From contig NZ_JASKUT010000001.1 of the NCBI RefSeq assembly GCF_030167925.1, positions 3,038,001-3,102,000 on the forward strand: a stretch of 64,000 nt of DNA, written 5' to 3'. The translations under genes and the position numbers were made by a program. Every line of letters starts with the position of its first letter. Position 1 is the first letter of the stretch. The notes beneath the pieces are model-generated. The model made no database searches. It had not been told where the DNA came from and worked only from the letters and a program-made list of their open reading frames with translations. This stretch comes from Paenibacillus silviterrae. GTDB taxonomy: Bacteria > Bacillota > Bacilli > Paenibacillales > NBRC-103111. Shown here in pieces: positions 17,214 through 26,519 of the stretch.

Positions 17214-20200
17214 TTAAGGCGATTCCAGCTTTCGGAGCAATCGCTCGGTGATGACGGCGGCCTCGGCTCTCGTTCCTCCGGCCGCAGGCTCGATCATCTG
17301 ATCCGCCTTGCCTTGAGCGAGCTTCAGCTGCAGCGCCCGGGCTATGCCCATGCTTGCCCACGAGCTGATGCGCTCACGGTCCCGGAGGGGAGAGAGAAGA
17401 CCGGACGCTTCCTGCTCTGACAGCCCCTGGCCCTTCCTGCTTGCATCGTACACCCTCGCGGCTATGACGAACATTTGCTCGCGGGTCATCGGCTCATTCG
17501 GGGCAAATCGCTCGGCCTCCACACCATCCACCAGCTTTTTCACATATCCGAAACGGATTTCCTCGAAGAACCAATCCGATGGTTTGACATCCTGAAAGGC
17601 AACGGGAAGGTCCTCCTGCTGCTTCTCCCCCTTCATGAGGATCCGTAGCAGCATAGCGGCGAACTCCGCCCTATTCACATGTTGATCGGGATCGAAGCTC
17701 GACGGCCCGGTACCGTTCAATATGCCTCTCCCGGCAAGCAGCTCAATCTCATGCTTAGCCCAATGCGACTGAATATCGCTAAAGGTTCGACCCGGCTTAA
17801 GGATGGAATATACGGTATTAGGAAGCATGTTGAAATGCAGCTTCTCTTGGCGAACCTCCGCAAATACCGGCACCCAGCGCCGCTCTTCCTCGTCGTACCG
17901 GTAAAGCTGAGCACCGGACACGCCCGACGGCAAACGCAGCTCGGCTGCGACGGACAGCTTGGCCTGACCGTCCCGAACCCGCAGTTGCCAGGAGGAGCCG
18001 GGCCTAGTGAAGCCTTGCGGAGGCGGGAACACATCGCTGTCCGCGAGGATTTCAACCTGAACCTCCTGCCCCCGGTTTATCTTGTGGAGAGGGATGGTCA
18101 GCACACCGCCGTTCCCTACGACTCGCAGCAGCACCTCCCGCTCCTGCATTTGTTCGGCGATCGCTCCGGTCAGCTGCAGGGTCAGCTGCTTGCCGTCCTC
18201 CACCTGCAGCTCCAGAATTTGCAGCTTCGGTTGGTCTTTCAGTAGAGCTGCGATTTTCCCTTCATCCAACCTTACTGTCACCTTATTACCTGACGTTGTT
18301 TGGGTTACCCCGTCATCAGGCTTGAGGATCAAGCTCGTGCCCTCTGCGGCAGGAGCCGCCGGATTGGAGCCCATTCCGCCGGACCAACCCCCGCCTGCAC
18401 CGGTGGGAATCTGCGGCACGCCGCCCCCAGGTGGCCGCTGACCGCCCGGGGTCTGTGTACCTCCGCCGGGTGTTTGCGTTCCGCCTCCCGGAGTCTGCGT
18501 TCCGCCGCCAGGTATCTGTCCGCCGCCCGTCCAAGCCGGTGCGAACAATGTCCCGCTCCAATCGTAATCCCATCGCGGATAAGTAGTAACGAGTCCGTCG
18601 GAGCTGAACGTAAGCTTGACGGCATCGTCCTCTTGAAATCCCGCAAGCACATGCGAAACCGGCTGCCCTTGCGTGACCTCCAGCCTCTCCGGCTCTGACA
18701 CCGGTGCCGGCGCGACCGGCCCAAGCGTTTGGCTTTCGCTCGACCAGTACACGGCCGGTGTATGTACGTCGTTCCCCCAGGCGTTCCAATAGTCAAAGGC
18801 AAACGGGTAGGATTGGCCCGCCTTAAGCTCCACAATTGCCTTCAGCTTTCCGGATTTCGGTGCAATGACCGTTTCTCCGCCGATCTGAAGCTGTATATCC
18901 TCTTCATTATCCGAACGGATCTGGAAGGTGTAGGTTTCCGAATATTCCGGACGAATAGTACCCGTCCATCTCCATCTGCCTCGCTCGGCCGGAAGCGTTT
19001 TGCCCGTACCCTTCACATAATCAATAACAGCTACTTGCTTCGTATAGAGCGGCGTTTGATAGCTATCATCCTCCAACGCATATCGCTGCTCGTTGAAGGT
19101 CCCGTTCGAGCGGGTCGGATATTTCCCCGTCTCTATCTGAACCGTGCCGCTAAGATTCGGCGTAAACCGGAGTACGGCCCCACCGGCGGAGCGTTCAGCG
19201 GTCGGACTGCCAAGCACGGGCCCCGGCTCGTTCTCCTCAATCATCAGCATTCTCGGATAGTCGGTAACTTGCAATCGCACCTTCACTTGGTTGTAGGTGG
19301 ACTCGACGACCGTAACGGGCATTCTCGTTCCTTGTACAGGATCGTAGGCGTACACATTCGAGCCGCTGCCGCGCACATTGGACAACGTAATATCGAAGGT
19401 TTGATCCGGCATTTGGTAGCGGGCAGGATCCCACAGCTGCTTGGAGCTGTCCCACACATGGGCCAAATTCCGGGTAACCACGTAATAACCTATGGCAAAC
19501 CTGCCCTCGTCGAGCTGATACGGCAATATGGCCAAATCGTCGCCGTGATAGCGGGAAGGATGCTCCGGCGTGCCGTCGCCCTCATACACGAGACGCGGCT
19601 CATACTCGGTAATCCCTTCCACCTTCAGCGGACGCGGCGTTGCGACCGGTCGGCCGGTGCGCATCAGCGCCGACAGATTCGTAAGCGATGTAAGCTGCGG
19701 ACCAGCCAGTCCTCTGACCTCCGGCGTCAACTGGTACTGCGACTGTGCCAGCTTCTGAAAGAACGAATCCGGAATCATCGAGAAGCCTATTTCAGATTTC
19801 ACGGCATACAAATCGATCGTCTCCAGCCCTTTATGCCCATAGAACAGATAATTACGGAGTGTGGATTTGGCTCCCATGTGCTGCATAAGCGAAACCAGGC
19901 GCGGGTCATCGACATGGGTTCCCAGCTTTGAGGCAAGATCGTCAGCGATGGGCCTGCGGTGAAAATTGGTCTCCGTCATCCACAGCTTCCCCGTCTTCCC
20001 GCCTCCCGGACTGGCATATCGGTGGTGAAGCGGCATGGAGCCGGGAAACGGCTGAACATCGCGTGTCACAAACTCGGTTTCGTAGGCGTAAAACCGCATT
20101 TCCGGAAAGCCGGCCTCGTGGGGAGGCACATAATAGCTGCCCGGAACCGTCTGGTCGGGATTCCCGGGAACCTCCTGCCCGTCGCGACCGCCCAGCGCAT

Positions 20201-21443
20201 TCAGATATACCTTTGTCGAATCGGTATGGCCTTCAGCTATGTAAGATTCCCCCGGTTTAAACCCGGTGTAATAATGTCTGCTGATGCCATGCTGGGTGGG
20301 CCACATGTCCGTGCCGTTGTCCCAGGGACGCTGGTTGGAGAAGCCGCTCAAGACCCGTACGCCCGGCAGCCGGTTCTCCGGCTTACTGACAAAGTCCGCC
20401 GTCAACGGCAAAATCAGCTCGTGCCCCAGGACGGTTTTCCCGCCGCCGGTATATTGGATTTTCCCCGTCAAGGGCAGGTCTGGCTCATAATAGTTGTTAA
20501 GACTGAGGAATTCGGAACCGAACGTGTACTCGTTCCAAACCTCCAGATCGAAGCCGGCATCTGCCTGTCCATCCGATTGGAGATTGTCCTTCACGAAACG
20601 AGTTACTGTTGTAATATATTGCGTCCAGCCACGGACCGTTTCCGCAGAAGCCGGGTTAGGTGTGCCGTCGGAATAGCTTGGCTCGGAGAAGGGCAAATAT
20701 TTAAGCGTAGAAAGCTCTATGGGGCCTGCTTTGAGGTCGTTAGCCAAAGGCGCGGAGAGGGTAACCTTCCCGGTTGCGCTCTCAACGGCGGTGATGATCG
20801 GATACATGGTTTGGTAATGGACGGCATGCAGACCGGTATAGTTCAGCTTGATTCCGCTGACCTGCTCCAGATAGAGATGCCGGTCCCCTGCTTTGGCATC
20901 ACGAACAAGGCGAGCTTGCGTAATGCGGCTTGGGCTTGGCATACCGGAATTCGCATTGAGCAGAATCATCGGCCTAATCCCATGGTTCGCCAGTGCACGC
21001 AGCACCTTTCCGATATGCTCGTGACTCCGAGGCTTCAGCTTGGTGTCGTCGTCGTAATCCAGATTGTCCCAGCCTATCTCCACACGCGCCGAACGAATCC
21101 CTGCCTCAGCGAGCAGCTTAGCAACCGCCTCGGCCTCTTCGTGAGCCACGTTAAAATTCACGCCCAGCGTCTCGAAGTATTTCCTTGCGTCCCATGTATC
21201 CATGTAGCTTTTCCATGGGGCATGATAGAACGAACGCTTGCCGAAATCCACTTCTTGCTCGGCCGCATTGACATACGGCATAGGCACTTCCCGCTTCATC
21301 GTCGTTTCGTCCCATGTGCCGACGCGCCGCAGCTTCCGTTCCGTCTCACCGTCAAACCTGACATCAGCGCTTACGTAGCCGTTCACCGATAAACTAGACA
21401 AAAGCAATGCCATAGCTACGGTGAGGCTGTATCTCTTTTTCAC
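17214..21443 (-). CDS. Secreted SLH-anchored GH-A-like protein with PA14-like module
   Basis: About 1409 residues. The start is GTG at 21443 (MKKRYSLTVAMALLL...), which has GGAG eight bases upstream; the ATG at 21458 has none. Order: signal peptide (1-26), TIM-barrel-like region (about 35-560) with clan GH-A-style glutamates in 'FDLEVWNEYTFG' (E305) and 'WMTETNF' (E492), beta-rich linker domains, a PA14-like module (about 800-900, 'WRWTGTIRPEYSETYTFQIRS'), a Gly/Thr/Pro linker with four GGGTQTP-type repeats, another beta domain, and three SLH repeats (about 1220-1405). It should sit on the S-layer/cell-wall polymer. I infer a glycosidase acting on the EPS or a related glycan; no exact family is claimed. 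Confidence 0.82.
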   Translation of the reverse strand: MKKRYSLTVAMALLLSSLSVNGYVSADVRFDGETERKLRRVGTWDETTMKREVPMPYVNAAEQEVDFGKRSFYHAPWKSYMDTWDARKYFETLGVNFNVAHEEAEAVAKLLAEAGIRSARVEIGWDNLDYDDDTKLKPRSHEHIGKVLRALANHGIRPMILLNANSGMPSPSRITQARLVRDAKAGDRHLYLEQVSGIKLNYTGLHAVHYQTMYPIITAVESATGKVTLSAPLANDLKAGPIELSTLKYLPFSEPSYSDGTPNPASAETVRGWTQYITTVTRFVKDNLQSDGQADAGFDLEVWNEYTFGSEFLSLNNYYEPDLPLTGKIQYTGGGKTVLGHELILPLTADFVSKPENRLPGVRVLSGFSNQRPWDNGTDMWPTQHGISRHYYTGFKPGESYIAEGHTDSTKVYLNALGGRDGQEVPGNPDQTVPGSYYVPPHEAGFPEMRFYAYETEFVTRDVQPFPGSMPLHHRYASPGGGKTGKLWMTETNFHRRPIADDLASKLGTHVDDPRLVSLMQHMGAKSTLRNYLFYGHKGLETIDLYAVKSEIGFSMIPDSFFQKLAQSQYQLTPEVRGLAGPQLTSLTNLSALMRTGRPVATPRPLKVEGITEYEPRLVYEGDGTPEHPSRYHGDDLAILPYQLDEGRFAIGYYVVTRNLAHVWDSSKQLWDPARYQMPDQTFDITLSNVRGSGSNVYAYDPVQGTRMPVTVVESTYNQVKVRLQVTDYPRMLMIEENEPGPVLGSPTAERSAGGAVLRFTPNLSGTVQIETGKYPTRSNGTFNEQRYALEDDSYQTPLYTKQVAVIDYVKGTGKTLPAERGRWRWTGTIRPEYSETYTFQIRSDNEEDIQLQIGGETVIAPKSGKLKAIVELKAGQSYPFAFDYWNAWGNDVHTPAVYWSSESQTLGPVAPAPVSEPERLEVTQGQPVSHVLAGFQEDDAVKLTFSSDGLVTTYPRWDYDWSGTLFAPAWTGGGQIPGGGTQTPGGGTQTPGGGTQTPGGQRPPGGGVPQIPTGAGGGWSGGMGSNPAAPAAEGTSLILKPDDGVTQTTSGNKVTVRLDEGKIAALLKDQPKLQILELQVEDGKQLTLQLTGAIAEQMQEREVLLRVVGNGGVLTIPLHKINRGQEVQVEILADSDVFPPPQGFTRPGSSWQLRVRDGQAKLSVAAELRLPSGVSGAQLYRYDEEERRWVPVFAEVRQEKLHFNMLPNTVYSILKPGRTFSDIQSHWAKHEIELLAGRGILNGTGPSSFDPDQHVNRAEFAAMLLRILMKGEKQQEDLPVAFQDVKPSDWFFEEIRFGYVKKLVDGVEAERFAPNEPMTREQMFVIAARVYDASRKGQGLSEQEASGLLSPLRDRERISSWASMGIARALQLKLAQGKADQMIEPAAGGTRAEAAVITERLLRKLESP

Positions 21444-21556
21444 CTCATCCACTCCCATTTATTAGTCTATTTATTTATTTTTTCCACAAATCATATTATA
21501 TCGACAAATGGAGAACGCCGGATGATGCCCAAAGCGCATTTTCTCAGTAGGAAAAC

Positions 21557-21592
21557 AGCTGCCCCGAGTAGTACCATATGCTCAGAGCAGCT
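21557..21592 (-). terminator. Hairpin after the leaderless paralog
   Basis: AGCTGC/GCAGCT (21557-21562 with 21587-21592) plus inner GAG/CTC pairing, followed on the minus strand by GTTTTCC. It is 15 bp past the stop of the 21608 gene. Confidence 0.6.
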
Positions 21593-21607
21593 CCAGACCT
21601 TACACCT

Positions 21608-24394
21608 TTATTCCCATAGAACTCCTTGCACGTCATAGTTCCAACGAGGGTAAGGGATTTCAAGCCCTTGGCCCGTAAACCGCGCCTTGACCCCATCACC
21701 TCTCTGCAAGCCCGATAGCTCGACGGTGACAGGCTGATTGGCGGTTACAGCCATCGTAACGGTTTGGCTTCCTGCCGGGGAGGGCGCGACCGCCTCTCTT
21801 GGCTGGCTGGCACTCCCCCAGAACAGCATCATCGTATGTGGGGAGGCGTAAGGTGTGCTGTAGGTGAGCGTTAGCCGGTAGCTTCTGCCTGCCTGCAGCC
21901 GGATGCTGCCGGCCAGGACACCATTGCCTGGAATGACGAGCTGGTCCTCGATCCACAGCCGGGGACGTTCATAGTTATCCGTTTCCATCAGAAACGTATA
22001 ATCTTCCCTATAGGCGGGAGTGATCAATCCTGTCCATCGCCAGGAGCCCTGCCTTGCCGCTAAGGTTTGGTAAAACTGAATCGTGCTTACCGGGCTGGAG
22101 GTAATGAGGCTCGTCAGATTCTCACCTGCGAATTCCTCCATCAGGAAGGAGCCGCCTGAGCGAACGGGATAAGCTCCCCAGGATACCGTAACGGCGCCGT
22201 CCACATTCGGCACGAAGGAGAAGGTTGACCTTCCGTCCCTGGTTGTTACGCGCGGTTCTTGGAGCATAGGCCCTGTCCCCGCTTCCGTGATCAGCAGCAG
22301 TCTGGGATAGTCAACCGCCATCACCTGCACCGTGATGTCCGTTAAGGAGGATCTCAACAAGACGGCAGGCTCCTCCTCGCCCGTCATCGGATCATATATC
22401 GATACCGTGACTCCATTTCCTTTCACATTGCTCAGAGTAAGCTCGAAGGCCTGAGGCTGCATTCGGTAGCGGTCGGCGTCGAGCCAATCCTTGGATGTGT
22501 CCCAGCTCTGCGCCATGTTCCTGGTCACCACGTAATATCCCACGGCAAACCGATGATGGTCGAGCTGAAACGGAAGCACGGCCAGGTCGTCCCGGTGATA
22601 CCGGTGCGGATGCTCCTTCGTCCCGTGCGCTTCAAAAACAACGCGAGGCTCCGGCTCTACGATCTCCTCCACCTTCAAGGGACGCGGCGCAGCAATGGCT
22701 GTCCCTGTACTGAGTCTGGAGGTTATGCCTGTGACAGCTGACGCCTGCGGCCCGAGCTGAGCGCGCACAGACTCCGTCAGCTGATAGCCGTTATTGGCCA
22801 GCTCCGCAAAGAAAGCGCTTGGCAGCAGAGCGAAGGTGGTATCATTTTCTTTAACGGCGTAAAGATTTACGGTTTGAATTCCTTTGTGCCCATAGAACAT
22901 ATAAATGCGCAGCGTCGCCTTAGCTCCAATGTAATGCATGATGCTCGTGATGCGCGGGTCGTTTTCGCTTACCCCTGCCTTGGCAGCGAGCTCCTGTGCC
23001 AGAGCCAGCCGGTAGAAATTCGTCTCCGTCATCCAAACCTCAGCATTCTGCCCGTTATTCCGGTTGCTATACCGGTGGTGTGTAAACCAAGGTCCCGGGA
23101 ACGGTTGAATGTCCCTGACGACAAACTCCGTCTGGTAAGCGAAGAAGGTATCCTCCGGCATCGCGTGGAAGTGGGTCGGAATCACATTGGTGCCCGGTAT
23201 GATCCGGTCGGCCTGAAGGGGGTCCGGGGCACCGTCACGCTGTCCTGTCGCGTCCAAGGTTACCTCATTCAGCTTCGGATACGTCGCCGGGTTAATGAGA
23301 TTTTCCGAGCTGTAGCTCGTGTAGTAATGGCGGCTGAAGCCGTCCTGTCCGTGCCATAGCTCGGTTCCGTTGTCCCATGGGCGCTGATTGGAGAAGCCGT
23401 TGATGACTCGCACGCCCGGAAAGCCGTTTTGGGGAGCCTTGACATAGTCAATCGTCATGGGCAGGATCGCTTCCGCCCCGGTTGCCGTTCTTCCTTGCTG
23501 GGTATAGGTTATAGGCTGAGAGAAGGAAAGCGGAGGATCATAGTAATTATTGATATCAAGAAATTCACTGCCGAAGGTGTATTCGTTCCAGACCTCCAGA
23601 TCGAAGCCCGCATCTGCCTGTCCTTCCGTACCGAGCGCGCTCCTTGCGTAGCCTGTAACGGTCCTGACATACTGCATCCAGCCATCCAGCGTTTCCTGCG
23701 CGGCCGGATTAGGCCTACCGTCAGCAAAGACGGTTCCTGCGAACGGCTGATATTTGAGCTCAATGAGGGTCAGACCTCCCTGCGATACCGCTTGCGGGAG
23801 AGGAGCAGATAACGTAAGCCGACCCGCTTCGACATTCACTTGCGTAATCACGGGAAACATCGCATGATATCGCTGATTCTGAAGCCCGGTATAGTAAGCA
23901 CGTATCCCGTTCGTGTTAGCTACGTACAGCTCTCGTGTGCCTGCGGGGGCGTTCTGGGTCACCTGTACGTCAATGAACCGATAGGGAACCGGAAGACCCG
24001 AGTTGGCATTCAGCAGGATGATCGGACGAAGACCGTATTTACGAAATACTCCGAAGAAGGTATTCAGCTCGGCCAGCTTGCCCGGCTCAAGCGTTGCAGG
24101 ATTATCGAAGGCAAGATTGCGCCAGCCGATCTCCAATCGGAGAGAGCGAATGCCTGCTTCAGCCAGCACCTGCGCTGTGGCATCAGCCTCCTCCGGGTTC
24201 ACGTTAAAGTTTATCCCCAGCACATCCGCATATTTACGGTAATCCCATGTATCCATATATGCACGCCAAGGTGCCAAAAAAAAGGAACGAAGCCCAAACG
24301 GAACCTCCTGCTGCAGCCAATCCTCGTAAGGACCCTCCAGCGAAGCCCGCCCGGTTACTCCGTCCCAATGGCCAATTCGTTCCAGTTTGTTCAT
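21608..24394 (-). CDS. Leaderless paralog of the SLH glycosidase-like protein
   Basis: About 928 residues from the ATG at 24394 (AGAGGTGA upstream). It aligns over its full length with the first two thirds of the 17214 gene product: shared 'YMDTWDYRKYADVLGINFNV', 'FDLEVWNEYTFGSEF', 'WMTETNFYR' and the PA14-like 'WRWTGLITPAYREDYTF'. The putative catalytic glutamates are kept. It ends after the PA14-like part with no linker or SLH repeats. There is no signal peptide at this start or at the TTG 14 codons upstream, so it is either cytoplasmic or exported in another way. A perfect operator (24470-24484) lies 76 bp upstream. Confidence 0.8.
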   Translation of the reverse strand: MNKLERIGHWDGVTGRASLEGPYEDWLQQEVPFGLRSFFLAPWRAYMDTWDYRKYADVLGINFNVNPEEADATAQVLAEAGIRSLRLEIGWRNLAFDNPATLEPGKLAELNTFFGVFRKYGLRPIILLNANSGLPVPYRFIDVQVTQNAPAGTRELYVANTNGIRAYYTGLQNQRYHAMFPVITQVNVEAGRLTLSAPLPQAVSQGGLTLIELKYQPFAGTVFADGRPNPAAQETLDGWMQYVRTVTGYARSALGTEGQADAGFDLEVWNEYTFGSEFLDINNYYDPPLSFSQPITYTQQGRTATGAEAILPMTIDYVKAPQNGFPGVRVINGFSNQRPWDNGTELWHGQDGFSRHYYTSYSSENLINPATYPKLNEVTLDATGQRDGAPDPLQADRIIPGTNVIPTHFHAMPEDTFFAYQTEFVVRDIQPFPGPWFTHHRYSNRNNGQNAEVWMTETNFYRLALAQELAAKAGVSENDPRITSIMHYIGAKATLRIYMFYGHKGIQTVNLYAVKENDTTFALLPSAFFAELANNGYQLTESVRAQLGPQASAVTGITSRLSTGTAIAAPRPLKVEEIVEPEPRVVFEAHGTKEHPHRYHRDDLAVLPFQLDHHRFAVGYYVVTRNMAQSWDTSKDWLDADRYRMQPQAFELTLSNVKGNGVTVSIYDPMTGEEEPAVLLRSSLTDITVQVMAVDYPRLLLITEAGTGPMLQEPRVTTRDGRSTFSFVPNVDGAVTVSWGAYPVRSGGSFLMEEFAGENLTSLITSSPVSTIQFYQTLAARQGSWRWTGLITPAYREDYTFLMETDNYERPRLWIEDQLVIPGNGVLAGSIRLQAGRSYRLTLTYSTPYASPHTMMLFWGSASQPREAVAPSPAGSQTVTMAVTANQPVTVELSGLQRGDGVKARFTGQGLEIPYPRWNYDVQGVLWE

Positions 24395-24469
24395 CACTAT
24401 CACCTCTTTCTTCAAGGGTAGTGACATTGTATTCAAGGCTGCTGCTAAAGGTAAGTGCGAATGTCGAAT

Positions 24470-24484
24470 GATACGTTATGTATC
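24470..24484. promoter_or_regulatory. XRE-type operator, site 7
   Basis: GATACGTTATGTATC, perfect arms, is identical over 15 bp to site 1 of the EPS operon. It lies 76 bp upstream of the leaderless GH-like gene. A possible -10 TACAAT lies between it and the gene, but the -35 is weak. Confidence 0.7.
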
Positions 24485-24538
24485 AAACCTTCCTTCAGAT
24501 GATCCCAGCAACAGGCAAGATAAGTTTCAAACCAAAGT

Positions 24539-24579
24539 GCCTCGTTCAAACGCAGCATTTCTCCCTTTTTGAACGAGGC
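24539..24579 (-). terminator. Terminator-like hairpin after the LLM oxidoreductase gene
   Basis: GCCTCGTTCAAA (24539-24550) pairs perfectly with TTTGAACGAGGC (24568-24579). It lies 11 bp after the stop of the 24590 gene. The T tract is weak (ACTTTGGTTT), so termination efficiency is uncertain. Confidence 0.65.
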
Positions 24580-24589
24580 GCTTCTTTCT

Positions 24590-25642
24590 TTACACGTTCG
24601 CCGCTTCCCACCGGGCCACTTCCTCCCGGACGCGCGGCGCTACCTCCGTGCCCAGCAGCTCGATGGCTCGCATGACGTCCTCATGGGGCATCGTACCTAA
24701 CGGAACATGCAGCAGGAAGCGCGTGATGCCGACCTCCTTGCGAAGATAAATGATTTTGCGCGCCACCGTCTCGGGGTCGCCAACATACAGTGCCCCTTCC
24801 AAGCTGCGCGCGGCATCAAATTGGGCACGGTCATAGTGCCCCCAGCCCCGCTCCCTGCCGATTACATTCATACTGGCTTGCGTCGAAGGGAAGAACCGGT
24901 CGGCGGCAGCCTCCGTGTCCTCTCCGACAAAGCCGTGCGAGTGGGAAGCGACCGGCAGCCGCGAAGCATCATGTCCTGCATGGGCAACCGCTTTCTTATA
25001 AAGCTGCACCAGAGGGGCAAACTGCCTCGGACTGCCGCCGATGATCGCGAGCACGAGCGGCAGTCCCAGCAGCCCTGCGCGGATCACCGATTCGGTATTG
25101 CCTCCGCTGCCGATCCACACAGGAAGCGGATTTTGCACCGGACGCGGATAAACGCCAAGCTCCTGAAATGCCGGCCGATGTCCGCCCTTCCATGTCACCT
25201 TCTCCGACTCCCGCAGCTTCAGCAGCAGCTCCAGCTTCTCTTCGAAGAGCTCGTCGTAATCGTTCAGATCGTAGCCAAACAGCGGAAAGGACTCAATAAA
25301 GGAACCCCGGCCGGCCATAATCTCAGCGCGTCCTTTCGAGATCCCGTCCAGGGTGGCGAAATCCTGAAACACACGGACCGGGTCAGCGGAGGACAGCACC
25401 GTCACCGCGCTGGTCAGGCGGATGCGCTTAGTCTGCGAGGCCGCTGCCGCCAGTACGACAGCCGGAGAGGATGCAGCATAGTCCTTGCGATGATGCTCCC
25501 CTACGCCGTATACATCCAGTCCTACCCGATCCGCCAGCACGATTTCCTCAACCACCTCGCGCAGCCGCTGCGCATGACTTATAACTTCCCCAGTCCGCAC
25601 GTCCGGCGTCGTCTCGACGAACGTGCTTATTCCGATCTCCAT
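24590..25642 (-). CDS. LLM-class flavin-dependent oxidoreductase
   Basis: 350 residues of the bacterial luciferase-like TIM-barrel family. Seen: 'MEIGISTFVET', 'VGEHHRKDYAASSPAVVLAAAASQTKRIRLTSAVTVLS' (landmarks EHH and the R-x-R-L strand), 'DFATLDGISKGRAEIMAGRGS' and 'PLPVWIGSGG'. These are the FMN/F420-type cofactor-site signatures; in Firmicutes such proteins use FMNH2. The closest subgroup from memory is the 'alkane monooxygenase/CE1758-like' LLM proteins, but no substrate is claimed. It is a stand-alone or two-gene unit with the SDR gene upstream (45-bp gap) and not obviously tied to EPS. Confidence 0.88.
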   Translation of the reverse strand: MEIGISTFVETTPDVRTGEVISHAQRLREVVEEIVLADRVGLDVYGVGEHHRKDYAASSPAVVLAAAASQTKRIRLTSAVTVLSSADPVRVFQDFATLDGISKGRAEIMAGRGSFIESFPLFGYDLNDYDELFEEKLELLLKLRESEKVTWKGGHRPAFQELGVYPRPVQNPLPVWIGSGGNTESVIRAGLLGLPLVLAIIGGSPRQFAPLVQLYKKAVAHAGHDASRLPVASHSHGFVGEDTEAAADRFFPSTQASMNVIGRERGWGHYDRAQFDAARSLEGALYVGDPETVARKIIYLRKEVGITRFLLHVPLGTMPHEDVMRAIELLGTEVAPRVREEVARWEAANV

Positions 25643-25687
25643 CGATTGTTCCTCCCCTGTATTCAGTTCCTTGTCCCTATGGTAGCA

Positions 25688-26407
25688 TTATTGTGGGTTT
25701 GTTGTCCAAATGCCCGCCGTCTTGACAAATACGCGCTGCGGGAGCTTCAGGGTGGCCAAGATGAGCTCCGCCACATCCTCCGGCTGCATCATGCGATCCT
25801 CCTCGCCGATCTTTAAGCCGGCTTGAGCGGCAAGGTTCGTATTCACGGTACTGGGCGTAAGCGCCGTAACGCGGATATTGGATTTTCTCACTTCATGCAG
25901 TAAGGCTTCCGTGAACCCGATCACTCCGAACTTCGATGCACAGTAAGCGGAGCCGGTTGCAAATCCGCGCTCCCCGGCAGTGGAGGCAACGTTGAGAATG
26001 CTTCCCTCGTTTTGCTTGAGCATGATCGGCAGAGCTGCCCGGGTTACATAGTACGTCCCCATCAAGTTCGTCTGAACGATGCGTTCCCACTCGGCAGGCT
26101 CCATATCCAGCACAGTGCCGAACGTTGCGACCCCGGCATTATTGATCAAAATGTTTATCGCTCCGAGCTTGTCCGCAAGCGCGGCGACTGCCTGCTCCGC
26201 CGAATCCCGCTTGGAAACATCCGCTGCAGCATAGTATACCTTGACTCCGTACGTGCTTGCCAACGTACTCTGAAGAGCCTCCAGGTCCGAGGTGCTTCTG
26301 GCCATTAGGCCCAGATGGACGCCCTCCTTCGCCAGCGCTGCAGCTGTCGCCATTCCGATTCCCTTACCTGCCCCCGTTATGATGGCCGTTTGATTTTGCA
26401 GTTTCAT
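25688..26407 (-). CDS. Short-chain dehydrogenase/reductase (FabG-like)
   Basis: 239 residues, classic SDR. NAD(P) motif 'TGAGKGIG' (12-19), 'NNAG' (about 89-92), catalytic Ser in 'NVASTAGERG', and Y-x3-K in 'AYCASK'. Length and the 'PEDVAELILATLKLP' tail fit the 3-oxoacyl-reductase-like cluster of Bacillales. It probably reduces a small carbonyl compound with NADPH. It lies 45 bp upstream of the LLM oxidoreductase on the same strand, so the two may be co-transcribed. An inverted repeat (TTTGATTGT..ACAATCAAA, around 26440-26480) lies just upstream of its start. Confidence 0.88.
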   Translation of the reverse strand: MKLQNQTAIITGAGKGIGMATAAALAKEGVHLGLMARSTSDLEALQSTLASTYGVKVYYAAADVSKRDSAEQAVAALADKLGAINILINNAGVATFGTVLDMEPAEWERIVQTNLMGTYYVTRAALPIMLKQNEGSILNVASTAGERGFATGSAYCASKFGVIGFTEALLHEVRKSNIRVTALTPSTVNTNLAAQAGLKIGEEDRMMQPEDVAELILATLKLPQRVFVKTAGIWTTNPQ

Positions 26408-26480
26408 CCCACAATTCTCCTTACTTCCCTAAATTTGAACAACGCTTTGATTGTTCCCCATTTTCATCGGGTACAATCAA

Positions 26481-26519
26481 AACAGGGCTATAGGAAGCCA
26501 AGCTTCCCGTAGCCCTGTT
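26481..26519 (-). terminator. Terminator at the end of the peptide-system operon
   Basis: AACAGGGCTA (26481-26490) pairs with TAGCCCTGTT (26510-26519), with an inner GGAAGC/GCTTCC pair; minus-strand tail is TTTGATTGT. It overlaps the stop codon of the ABC exporter gene. Confidence 0.75.

Noticed and set aside
19959..21392. 477-codon plus-strand frame inside the SLH protein gene
   Set aside because: Antisense shadow; the minus-strand frame has signal peptide, catalytic and SLH motifs.
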